Positions 1 to 7,232 of a stretch of 28,301 nt of DNA are shown piece by piece. The notes below the pieces were generated by a model that ran no database searches, was not told the origin of the DNA, and saw only the letters and a program-made list of their open reading frames with translations. Both the position numbers and the translations under genes were made by a program. Source of the DNA: a virus; IMG/VR virus record IMGVR_UViG_3300032242_002194, positions 1-28,301 of that record; one strand, written 5' to 3'. Each line of letters begins with the position of its first letter. The first letter of the stretch is position 1.

Positions 1-2
1 TT

Positions 3-134
3 AAGAATAGCGAGATCGCTGAAGAGCTTGCGCTTCCGCCAGTTAAGATCCACTGTTCAATACTTGCGGAAGATGCTATCAAAGCCGCAATAGAAGATTA
101 TAAAAAGAGAAATCATGAGCAAAGCACAATATAA
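3..134 (+). CDS. iscU: IscU-like Fe-S cluster scaffold, C-terminal part (5' end outside window)
   Basis: The reading frame is open from the window edge to a TAA at 132-134 and encodes the last 43 residues of an IscU-type scaffold, on which [2Fe-2S] clusters are assembled before transfer to apoproteins. Seen: AEELALPPVKIHCSILAEDA, which contains the LPPVK motif bound by the Hsp70 HscA in bacteria and, three residues later, the conserved cluster-ligand cysteine (codon 54-56). The ending AIKAAIEDYKKRN matches the usual IscU C-terminus. A short tail HEQSTI follows because the frame runs 20 nt into nrdB. The gene sits directly upstream of, and overlaps, ribonucleotide reductase beta, an iron enzyme. 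The other two cluster cysteines lie outside the window, so it is not known whether the protein is complete. Confidence 0.88.
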   Translation, partial: KNSEIAEELALPPVKIHCSILAEDAIKAAIEDYKKRNHEQSTI

Positions 135-1215
135 TTTACAGACAAAGACAGACTATTTAAATCGTAAGATGTTTCTAGACCCAGCAGGTCCTGTTACTAT
201 TCAACGTTTTGAAGAAGTTAAGTATAAAAAGATTGCAGACTTTGATACTACTGCACGTGGCTTCTTCTGGCAACCGGAGGAAGTGAGCCTTACCAAAGAC
301 TCAAACGACTTTAAGGAAGCAAGTGATGCAGTCAAGCATATCTTTACCAGCAACCTGCTGCGTCAGACAGCACTGGACAGTTTGCAAGGACGTGGTCCAA
401 CACAGGTCTTTACTCCTGTGTGTTCATTGCCTGAAGTTGAAGCACTTATGTACAACTGGGGTTTCTTTGAAACAAACATACACAGCAAGTCATACTCGCA
501 CATTATCCGTAACATCTACAATGTGCCAAAAGATGTGTTCAACACTATCCATGATACCAAAGAAATCATTGACATGGCATCAAGTGTGGGCAACTATTAC
601 GACAAGCTACATCAAATTAACTGTCGCAAAGAGCTTGGCATAGAAGTCACCGAGAAAGAACATATTCGAGCAATTTGGATGGCTTTGCATGCCAGTTATG
701 CACTAGAAGCATTTAGATTTATGACATCGTTTGCCACTAGTCTAGCCATGGTAGAGAATAAGATCTTTATTGGTAACGGTAACATTATCAGTCTAATCCT
801 ACAAGACGAATTGCTACACAAAGGTTGGACAGCCTACATGATCAATCAAGTGATCAAAGACGATCCACGTTTTGTCGAAGCCAAGGCAGAGTGTGAATCG
901 GAAGTATATGCCTTGTACATGGATGTGATACGTGAAGAAAAAGACTGGGCAACTTATCTGTTCAAGATGGGTCCGGTTATTGGTCTTAACGCAAACATCC
1001 TTCGTGATTTTGTAGACTATACCGCAGTTGATGCACTTAAACAAATTGGCATCAAGTATCAAGCAAGTGCTCCAAAGACTACTCCTATTCCGTGGTTTAA
1101 CAAGCACACTGATACTAGCAAAAAACAAACTGCCTTACAAGAAAACGAATCAACAAATTATGTTATCGGAGTTATGAGCGAAGGCATCGACTACGATCAA
1201 CTACCAGCATTATAA
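115..1215 (+). CDS. nrdB: Class Ia ribonucleoside-diphosphate reductase beta subunit
   Basis: This is the 366-residue R2 subunit, which houses the diiron-tyrosyl radical cofactor that lets the alpha subunit reduce NDPs to dNDPs for phage DNA synthesis. By alignment from memory to E. coli NrdB, the iron ligands are D88 (in ALDSLQGR), E119, H123, E198 (in ALEAFRF), E232 and H235 (in DELLH). The radical tyrosine is Y127 in HSKSYSHIIR. The first Glu-His pair is ETNIH, one residue longer than the familiar ETIH. The C-terminus ends in an acidic/hydrophobic tail (YDQLPAL), as expected for docking to NrdA. The start overlaps the end of iscU by 20 nt with only a weak AAGAGA ribosome site. A glutaredoxin follows after 11 nt. 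nrdA is not in the window. Confidence 0.97.
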   Translation: MSKAQYNLQTKTDYLNRKMFLDPAGPVTIQRFEEVKYKKIADFDTTARGFFWQPEEVSLTKDSNDFKEASDAVKHIFTSNLLRQTALDSLQGRGPTQVFTPVCSLPEVEALMYNWGFFETNIHSKSYSHIIRNIYNVPKDVFNTIHDTKEIIDMASSVGNYYDKLHQINCRKELGIEVTEKEHIRAIWMALHASYALEAFRFMTSFATSLAMVENKIFIGNGNIISLILQDELLHKGWTAYMINQVIKDDPRFVEAKAECESEVYALYMDVIREEKDWATYLFKMGPVIGLNANILRDFVDYTAVDALKQIGIKYQASAPKTTPIPWFNKHTDTSKKQTALQENESTNYVIGVMSEGIDYDQLPAL

Positions 1216-1226
1216 AGGAAACATCT

Positions 1227-1466
1227 ATGACAACCATTGTATGGAGCAAATACCACTGCCCTTATTGCGATCAAGCAAAGGCATTGCTAACACAGAAAGG
1301 TATTCAATTTGAAGAACGTAAAATTGGCGACGGTTTTACCAAAGAAGAATTGCTTGAAGCTGTGCCAACAGCAAGAACAGTTCCGCAAATTGTTATCAAC
1401 GATCAAGTTATCGGCGGCTTTACAGAACTTAAAAAATATCTAGAGGAACAACATGCTAATCAATAA
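1227..1466 (+). CDS. Glutaredoxin
   Basis: This 79-residue dithiol glutaredoxin has active site C11-P-Y-C14, the cis-proline loop T51-V-P53 and a G63-G64 glutathione-binding turn, so the whole thioredoxin fold is present at the usual glutaredoxin length. It follows nrdB by 11 nt behind a good AAAGGAA ribosome site. This points to a job as electron donor to the phage ribonucleotide reductase, as for T4 NrdC and E. coli Grx1. Its 3' end overlaps the next gene by 14 nt, suggesting translational coupling. Confidence 0.95.
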   Translation: MTTIVWSKYHCPYCDQAKALLTQKGIQFEERKIGDGFTKEELLEAVPTARTVPQIVINDQVIGGFTELKKYLEEQHANQ

Positions 1467-1770
1467 AGCAAAATATACAGCAGGCGACATCGTAAGTTTT
1501 AAAATTTCCACAGGAGAAGAGATCCTGGGTAGCTTTAAAGAAGAAGACATGATGGGAGTTACATTAGAAAAACCCTTAATGTTGGCCATGACCAAGAACG
1601 GTCCCGCAATGGCACCGATTATGATGACAGTTGCACCCGATACTAGTCTAACATTCAGCAAAAGCAATATTATTGTTGGCCCCGTAGAAACTGACAAAGA
1701 AATTGCCGATCAATATCGTTTCCAAACTACTGGAATTCAGCTAGCGCCAGCTGGCAACATCATATCCTAA
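1453..1770 (+). CDS. Small conserved phage protein, possibly Sm/Hfq-like beta barrel
   Basis: The 105-residue protein overlaps the glutaredoxin end by 14 nt. The N-terminal part (AGDIVSFKISTGEEILGSF, then GVTLEKPLMLAM) has the look of a small Sm-like barrel: a strand with GD.VSF, a GEE turn and a conserved hydrophobic strand. I recall similar proteins in T4-like phages of aquatic bacteria, but the fold assignment is my inference and the function is unknown. The C-terminal half is richer in Met, Pro and Ala. No signal peptide or membrane segment is visible. The gene ends 20 nt before the first late-promoter motif, so it probably closes the nrdB-grx transcription unit. Confidence 0.75.
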   Translation: MLINKAKYTAGDIVSFKISTGEEILGSFKEEDMMGVTLEKPLMLAMTKNGPAMAPIMMTVAPDTSLTFSKSNIIVGPVETDKEIADQYRFQTTGIQLAPAGNIIS

Positions 1771-1790
1771 TAGACCACTTTTTTGCCATA

Positions 1791-1797
1791 ATAAATA
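1791..1797 (+). promoter_or_regulatory. T4-type late promoter motif ATAAATA
   Basis: The motif is ATAAATA in a short intergenic gap, ending 4 nt before the ATG at 1802. T4 late promoters (TATAAATA) start transcription roughly 6-8 nt after the motif, so the mRNA would begin at or next to the start codon. There is no Shine-Dalgarno sequence between motif and ATG. Confidence 0.65.
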
Positions 1798-1801
1798 CGT
1801 T

Positions 1802-2071
1802 ATGGCTTATAAAGTACTAGCAGGAGCCCCCTTTGATGCGGGCAATCTTTTCACAGTTCCAGCTATAGATGCTGGACTTATTATAAACCCCTATCCAGAC
1901 GCTGAAGTTTCAGTTGTTGATGGGGGTTCTCTTTCCGCTGCCTCGACCTATACAATCGATGGCGGAACAATACCTCTAGAGGGTACTGCAAGCTACGACC
2001 CAACAAAGACCTACGGACCCGACGATGTTGTTATTCTTCCGGGCATAAACGACGGACCTACACCAGCATGA
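1802..2071 (+). CDS. Small acidic protein at head of the fibre operon, unknown function
   Basis: The 89-residue protein is acidic and rich in Gly, Asp, Pro and Thr (for example DGGSLSAASTYTIDGG and KTYGPDDVVILPG). It has no signal peptide, membrane segment or known catalytic motif. It is the first gene after a late promoter motif and has no ribosome-binding site, so it is probably translated from a leaderless or nearly leaderless mRNA. The stop codon overlaps the ATG of the tail fibre gene (ATGA arrangement), indicating coupled translation. Its position suggests a virion or fibre-assembly component, but I do not recognise the family. Confidence 0.75.
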   Translation: MAYKVLAGAPFDAGNLFTVPAIDAGLIINPYPDAEVSVVDGGSLSAASTYTIDGGTIPLEGTASYDPTKTYGPDDVVILPGINDGPTPA

Positions 2072-4269
2072 CAAATCCAACCGGAAGCATATTACTTCGT
2101 AGAGGGCCAACAACAGATCGGTTGGCATTTACTCCAATTGAAGGCGAAATCATCTATGATACACTGCTAAAGAAAATCTTTATTGGTGATGGATTAACGC
2201 CCGGCGGTCGAACAGTAACTAGTGATATTGTTATTAGCGGTACTGGAAATATTCTTAATATTCCAAATACCAGTCTAGAACACAGTACTATATCAGGTGT
2301 AGAACTTGGACAGAACTTAAAAACACTAACATTTGGCACAGGCTTAACGGGCACCAGTTATAATGGATCTACTGCTGTTACAGTGGCAATTGATGCAACT
2401 AGTAACAATACCCTAAACTCCGTTGTTGCTCGTGATACCAACGGCGATTTCTCAGCAAGACGAATCACAGCTGACCTGTTGGGTAATGCTAATACAGTTA
2501 CCAACGGAGTCTACACAAATGGCAGCTATGCTAACCCAAGTTGGATTACCAGTCTAGGTGAATCTAAAGTATTGCCATCGCAGAGCAGTAACACAGGTAA
2601 GGTATTGGCCACTAACGGATCGTCAACCTATTGGACCAACTTAATTCCAGTAAGTCCTGCTGCCAACCAAATGGCAGCGTATGGTAAATGGTTAAACACC
2701 AACGGTACTACACTACAGTGGACTGATCCCTATCCAGCACAATCAGGTAACAGTGGCAAGTTCTTGTCCACTAACGGATCTATTGTTGGATGGGCCAGTG
2801 CTGCGGCAATTGGTTTTCCAAGCATTGTGGGCAATGACGGCAAATATCTAACAGTCAGCGGAACTGATGTTGTATGGGGGGATATTGCCGGAGGTGATTC
2901 AGCCAACACACCAAGCAAACTAGTCTTACGTGATTCAAGTGGAAATTTTGCTGCTGGCACAATTACAGCTAACCTTGTAGGCAACGTAACTGGAAACATA
3001 ACAGGTAATGCAGATACTGTTACTAACGGTGTCTACACATCTAATAGTTATAATCAACCAACTTGGATTACAGGTCTCAGTATTGCACAAGGCGGAACTG
3101 GTGCAGCCAATAGAGGAGATGCTCTTACTAATTTATTACCAACTGGAGAACAAAACGGATATGTATTAACCACAACCAGTCGTGGAACATATTTTTGGGG
3201 ACCCGGCGGTGGAGGTGGCGGTGGCGGCAATGTTGGTAATACTCTAACCTCATCAAGGAACACATTTACAGCAACAGCGGGGCAAACACTATTTACAGGA
3301 GTGGGAACCTATGTTCCAGGAGCCGGCCAACTACGAGTATTCATAGATGGTGTTAGACAGTTTCCAAGTGAGTACACCGAAACTAATTCAACTAGTTTTA
3401 CATTGAATGTTGGCCTGCCTGCTGGTGTTAAGGTGTTTGCCGAAGTTGATGCCTATACAGGAGTTGCTATTCCTGCATCAACTATTACATTTGCTCCGGT
3501 TGGTAACATTGCATCAACTAATGTGCAATTGGCCTTGACTGAACTTGATCAAGAAAAAGCACCAATTGCCAGTCCCACATTTACTGGCACAGTGACAATA
3601 CCTACTGGTGCAAGTATTTCTGGATATGCGCCACTTGCCAGCCCAACGTTTACTGGCACAGTCGGCGGCATTACTGCTTCAATGGTTGGACTTGCTAACG
3701 TTACCAACGAAAGCAAAGCTACAATGTTTGCCAGTCCAACATTTACTGGTACAGTGAGTGGTGTAACTGCTACACATGTTGGATTGGGCAATGTCACTAA
3801 TGAAAGTAAGGCTACTATGTTTAGTAGTCCAACGTTTACCGGTAATGCTGTATTCAGCAGTTATGCATCTATTAAGGCATTGATTGAAACCGCAACAGTA
3901 ACAGTCAGTAGTCCAACATCAACTCAGGCATTTGATGTAATCGCACAGGGTGTACAGTATTACACTGCCAATAGCCAAAATGCATTTACATTAAACATAA
4001 GAGGTAATAGTTCAACTACTTTAGCAAGTATGTTAGCAGTTAACCAATCTATCTCAATTGGTCTATTAGTAACCTGTAGCAACGTCGCTCACTATATGAC
4101 AGCAGTTAATATTGACGGAACAGCCACAGGCGTTACAACTAAATGGCAAGGCGGTGCTACGCCCACTGCCGGAAATACCAGTTCGATAGATGTATACACG
4201 CTAACTATTATCAAGACAGCCGCAACACCCACATACACGGTGTTGGGCACACTGACTAAGTTTGCATAA
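2068..4269 (+). CDS. Tail fibre / structural protein with collagen-like and beta repeats
   Basis: This is a 733-residue fibre. The N-terminal 45 residues (ILLRRGPTTDRLAFTPIEGE, then IYDT, KIFIGDGLTPGG) are a module common at the start of phage tail fibre proteins. The shaft contains two copies of NTVTNGVY-type repeats (about residues 145-165 and 313-335), an AQGGTGAANRGDAL motif and a nine-Gly run near residue 380 that may be a flexible hinge. Four SPTFTGT repeats lie at about residues 500-592, two of them linked by VGL-NVTNESKATMF. The last 135 residues form a separate domain that recurs as a stand-alone protein at 6768-7217. It probably mediates receptor contact at the cell surface. ATGA overlap with the preceding gene implies one operon. 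Confidence 0.88.
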   Translation: MTNPTGSILLRRGPTTDRLAFTPIEGEIIYDTLLKKIFIGDGLTPGGRTVTSDIVISGTGNILNIPNTSLEHSTISGVELGQNLKTLTFGTGLTGTSYNGSTAVTVAIDATSNNTLNSVVARDTNGDFSARRITADLLGNANTVTNGVYTNGSYANPSWITSLGESKVLPSQSSNTGKVLATNGSSTYWTNLIPVSPAANQMAAYGKWLNTNGTTLQWTDPYPAQSGNSGKFLSTNGSIVGWASAAAIGFPSIVGNDGKYLTVSGTDVVWGDIAGGDSANTPSKLVLRDSSGNFAAGTITANLVGNVTGNITGNADTVTNGVYTSNSYNQPTWITGLSIAQGGTGAANRGDALTNLLPTGEQNGYVLTTTSRGTYFWGPGGGGGGGGNVGNTLTSSRNTFTATAGQTLFTGVGTYVPGAGQLRVFIDGVRQFPSEYTETNSTSFTLNVGLPAGVKVFAEVDAYTGVAIPASTITFAPVGNIASTNVQLALTELDQEKAPIASPTFTGTVTIPTGASISGYAPLASPTFTGTVGGITASMVGLANVTNESKATMFASPTFTGTVSGVTATHVGLGNVTNESKATMFSSPTFTGNAVFSSYASIKALIETATVTVSSPTSTQAFDVIAQGVQYYTANSQNAFTLNIRGNSSTTLASMLAVNQSISIGLLVTCSNVAHYMTAVNIDGTATGVTTKWQGGATPTAGNTSSIDVYTLTIIKTAATPTYTVLGTLTKFA
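3568..3845 (+). repeat. Four tandem SPTFTGT-type shaft repeats within the fibre gene
   Basis: The coding sequence AGTCC-AC-TTTACTGG recurs at about 3571, 3640, 3733 and 3825. The last two full units also share VGL-NVTNESKATMF. Unit spacing is 69 to 92 bp, as expected of trimeric beta-fibre shafts. Confidence 0.8.
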
Positions 4270-4277
4270 GGATAACG

Positions 4278-6488
4278 ATGCCAACCATACAGACAAGAGG
4301 TGCAGCGTCGATCAAGGCACTGGGATTTGCAGGTGCTAGTAAACCTCTAGCACCAACAATAGGTACAGTCACTAGAACCAGTGCATCCATTAGTGTACCG
4401 TTTACTGCGGGCTATAATGGTGGCGCTCCGATCACCGGATATACCGTAACATCAACTCCGGGTAATTATACGTTCACTGGTTCTAGTTCACCAATAGCCG
4501 CAACAGGCATGACACTAGGAACTAGTTATACATTTACAGTTCGTGCTACCAACGTCTATGGGGACAGTCCAGAAAGTCAAACTAGTAGCAGTATAAAATA
4601 TGCATCAGTACCCGCAGCTCCTACAATTGGAACTGCAACCGTAACTAGTAAAACGGCAGTTAATGTGACCTTTACTGCCGGTGCCGACGGCGGCGAAACT
4701 ATTACAAGTTATACCGCAGTATCAGATCCCGGGGCAGTTACAGGAACAATAAATCAAGCAGGTAGTGGAACTATTTCTGTTGGTGGATTAACAACCGGTA
4801 CTACATATAGATTTACAGTTTATGCTACCAACGCATTAGGAAACAGTCCATCAAGTTCGCCTACTAGTCTTGGCGTCACGCCTAGTCTACCAAGATATAC
4901 AATTAATACCAACTTGTTGGGTAATGTGGGAGGAGATTTTGTTGACGAAGGTGCAACTGCCACTGTAAGTGTAATCACTAACGAAACTGTAATACCAACT
5001 ACTATATATTGGGCAATAACAGGGTCCGGAGTCACAGTTAGTGACTTTACAGGATTATCGGCATTAAATGGAAGTCTAGCAATATCCGCTAATAGCACAG
5101 CATCATTTGATTTAAATGTAAAGGCCGATTATACCACCGAAGGTACCGAAACTGCGGTATTAACTTTTTATACCAATTCAGGACGAACTATAGCATTATC
5201 CGATTCTGCAATTGGAGGGTATGTAACAGGAACTCCTCGTAATATTCTTATTCAGGATACTTCTCGTACTCCTGTCATTACTTCATACGGATGGTCTCCT
5301 GGACAGTTAAGAGCAGTAGGAACCTCCAACCAGTTTGATGCTTATGTTGAAAATGCAATTGGATTATCTTGGACTTTAACATTAACGCTAAATGGCAGTC
5401 CTAATCAATCTTTCTCAGGAACAATTACATCTAGTCCGCAAGATATTAATTTAAGTCAAACTTTCTCAACAGCAGGCACTTACGAAGCCACGGTACGTAT
5501 AGGACCCACAGGATTCCCATCAGTGAGCTCGCCAATAACTATTACAACTCCTGTCATTACTTCATACGGATGGTCACCGGGGGGGACAATTACAGTAGGA
5601 ACCTCTAGCAGGTATGATACTTATGTTGAAGGTGCAATTGGATTATCTTATACTCAAACAATATATCTAAATAACAACCTTGCAAACTCTTATGCGGGAA
5701 CAATTACATCTAGTCCGCAGAATATTGGTCTAGACTACTACTTCTCATCAGTAGGCACTTGGTCAGCTCTTGTCCGCGTAGGACCCACGGGATTTCCATT
5801 ATCAAATTTGACAATAAATGTTGAAGCTAATTTGCCCCAACTTAATGCAAGTGCCACAGTTTATTTTCCATATATTACTTATACACCAAATAATGATACA
5901 AAGGCGTATTATGTACGCATAAAAAAAGATACATCGGGACCAGCGGTTCAATATTATTCATTATCTGGTAATTATCCTCCTGCTAACCCTAATATAAGCA
6001 CTAGCGAGTCAATATCTCCACCCTCTGGCTCATTCTCTGGTAGTATTACAACTGCCGATGTGACTTTTTATGCACCACATAGTGAAAGATATTTTACTGT
6101 AACGGTAACTGGAAGCGGCTATAAAGCATGGACACAACTCATGTATCTAGGTAATAATTCTTATTACAGTCCCTACACTGTATATAACGGATATGCACAA
6201 GAACGCCCGGATTTATCTGCTAGTCTTGCAGCGCAGGTCGTTATCTTCTACAGAGATTATGGTACGTTTTATGTGACTCAGGATCCAGGGGTACCTCGAT
6301 ATCACCCATATCGTGCGCCGGAAATTGGTGGAGTGAGTTTTTGGGTTACTTATATGACTAACAACGCAATATCATCTACAAGCGATCAGCGATTCCTTGA
6401 TGCGTTTGGTTCAGCCCCAGAGACATTTACACCGAAATACAGTTACAATCCGGGCACAGGATACGACACATTCAGTGATAGACCATAA
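4278..6488 (+). CDS. Fibronectin-III / Calx-beta-like adhesin
   Basis: This 736-residue protein begins MPTIQTRGAASIKALGF, a short N-terminal signature shared with the giant Fn3 protein at 7227. Two Fn3 modules follow (about residues 28-108 and 112-200; TSYTFTVRATN and TTYRFTVYATN strands). Next is a Calx-beta-like segment (about 205-330, VDEGATATVSV ... YTTEGTETAVLTFY), then two ~93-residue repeats starting TPVITSYGWSPG (about 330-515). A Tyr-rich C-terminal domain of unknown fold runs to the end. No signal peptide is present, so export is not expected; it is probably a virion surface or fibre-accessory protein. GGATAACGATG gives the ribosome site 8 nt after the fibre stop. Confidence 0.85.
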   Translation: MPTIQTRGAASIKALGFAGASKPLAPTIGTVTRTSASISVPFTAGYNGGAPITGYTVTSTPGNYTFTGSSSPIAATGMTLGTSYTFTVRATNVYGDSPESQTSSSIKYASVPAAPTIGTATVTSKTAVNVTFTAGADGGETITSYTAVSDPGAVTGTINQAGSGTISVGGLTTGTTYRFTVYATNALGNSPSSSPTSLGVTPSLPRYTINTNLLGNVGGDFVDEGATATVSVITNETVIPTTIYWAITGSGVTVSDFTGLSALNGSLAISANSTASFDLNVKADYTTEGTETAVLTFYTNSGRTIALSDSAIGGYVTGTPRNILIQDTSRTPVITSYGWSPGQLRAVGTSNQFDAYVENAIGLSWTLTLTLNGSPNQSFSGTITSSPQDINLSQTFSTAGTYEATVRIGPTGFPSVSSPITITTPVITSYGWSPGGTITVGTSSRYDTYVEGAIGLSYTQTIYLNNNLANSYAGTITSSPQNIGLDYYFSSVGTWSALVRVGPTGFPLSNLTINVEANLPQLNASATVYFPYITYTPNNDTKAYYVRIKKDTSGPAVQYYSLSGNYPPANPNISTSESISPPSGSFSGSITTADVTFYAPHSERYFTVTVTGSGYKAWTQLMYLGNNSYYSPYTVYNGYAQERPDLSASLAAQVVIFYRDYGTFYVTQDPGVPRYHPYRAPEIGGVSFWVTYMTNNAISSTSDQRFLDAFGSAPETFTPKYSYNPGTGYDTFSDRP
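5268..5826 (+). repeat. Tandem duplication of a ~279-bp unit
   Basis: A 29-nt block is identical at 5268-5296 and 5547-5575, and a 23-nt block is identical at 5418-5440 and 5697-5719, both offset by exactly 279 bp (93 codons). The retained nucleotide identity suggests a fairly recent in-frame duplication of one Ig-like module. Confidence 0.9.
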
Positions 6489-6497
6489 GGAAATAAC

Positions 6498-6746
6498 ATG
6501 TTAACAAGACAACAGGTAATTGACATATTTGTAGCGGGTATTAATGAAATTCCCGTTGATGAATTAATCCAAGTATATGAAACATTTACTCAAGAACAAC
6601 TTGACAAAGTCATTGCAAGAAATTTAGCGGCTCGTCAAGATCCAACATATACACAACGAGTTGCAGAAGACTATCAAAAATATATTGCAGCAACACCAGA
6701 AGAACAAGTAACCTGGACACATGTTGAGCCAAATCCCGCACCATAA
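6498..6746 (+). CDS. Small hypothetical helical protein within the fibre block
   Basis: The 82-residue protein is predicted helical (QQVIDIFVAGINEIPVDELI, then QEQLDKVIARNLAARQ) and has a Pro-rich tail. No signal peptide, membrane segment or catalytic motif is seen. An AAGGAAATAAC ribosome site precedes it, 10 nt after the Fn3 adhesin stop. Its stop codon TAA lies inside the ATAAATA late motif of the next gene. I do not recognise the family. Its place between two adhesins suggests a fibre chaperone or small structural part, but that is a guess. Confidence 0.7.
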   Translation: MLTRQQVIDIFVAGINEIPVDELIQVYETFTQEQLDKVIARNLAARQDPTYTQRVAEDYQKYIAATPEEQVTWTHVEPNPAP

Positions 6747-6749
6747 ATA
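6743..6749 (+). promoter_or_regulatory. T4-type late promoter motif ATAAATA
   Basis: ATAAATA precedes the gene at 6768 by 18 nt. Its internal TAA is the stop codon of the upstream gene. Unlike several other late motifs here it leaves room for a short leader (AAACGGAATAGATA). Confidence 0.6.
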
Positions 6750-6767
6750 TTACAAACGGAATAGATA

Positions 6768-7217
6768 ATGACAACTCAAGTATCAACAGCAGTATGGAAT
6801 TCAATTACCAAAGCAATCTTTGAAACTGCTACAATCACAGCGGCTGCACCTTCTGCCACTGCAAACTTTGATGTGTCAACACAGGCTGTTCAATACTACA
6901 CATCTGCCAGTGCTAACAGTTTTATCTTTAATCTTAGGGGCGATAGTACAACAACATTAGAAACACTCATGTCTGTTGGACAGTCTACCACTGTGGCAAC
7001 ACTGGTTACCTGCAGTAATTCAGCACACTATCTAACTTCATTTAGAATTGATGGCAACGCCAGTGGAGCAAACGGATATACATTTACTGCCAAATGGCAA
7101 GGCGGAACAGCATCAGCATCGGGTAATGCAAACTCTATTGATATCTATACTGTTAACGTGATCAAGACTGCGTCAAAGACCTTTACGATATTAGCCAGCC
7201 AAACTAAGTTTGCCTAA
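6768..7217 (+). CDS. Stand-alone copy of the tail fibre C-terminal domain
   Basis: The 149-residue protein aligns along its length with the last ~135 residues of the fibre at 2068-4269. Both contain ETAT(V/I)T, AVQYYT or GVQYYT, NLRG or NIRG, LVTCSN-AHY, AKWQGGTA or TKWQGGAT, SIDVYT or SIDIYT, and both end LTKFA or QTKFA. A free copy of a fibre tip domain may cap another fibre, compete for assembly, or widen receptor range. The gene is followed after 9 nt by an Fn3 gene, just as the fibre is, so the pair looks duplicated. It is probably a late virion protein. Confidence 0.82.
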   Translation: MTTQVSTAVWNSITKAIFETATITAAAPSATANFDVSTQAVQYYTSASANSFIFNLRGDSTTTLETLMSVGQSTTVATLVTCSNSAHYLTSFRIDGNASGANGYTFTAKWQGGTASASGNANSIDIYTVNVIKTASKTFTILASQTKFA

Positions 7218-7232
7218 GGACTAACGATGCCA
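6786..7232 (+). repeat. Diverged second copy of the fibre-domain/Fn3 gene junction at 3865-4283
   Basis: The C-terminal domain of the fibre and the start of its downstream Fn3 gene recur here. The junctions at 4255-4283 and 7203-7232 are almost the same: ACTAAGTTTGC, one variable base, TAAGGA, an optional C, then TAACGATGCCA. Coding similarity extends upstream over about 135 codons. Confidence 0.75.

Noticed and set aside
3199-3232. G-rich run in the fibre gene as a programmed frameshift site
   Set aside because: It encodes a poly-Gly hinge in frame with codon variation (GGC, GGT, GGA). The frame continues normally and no slippery heptamer is seen.
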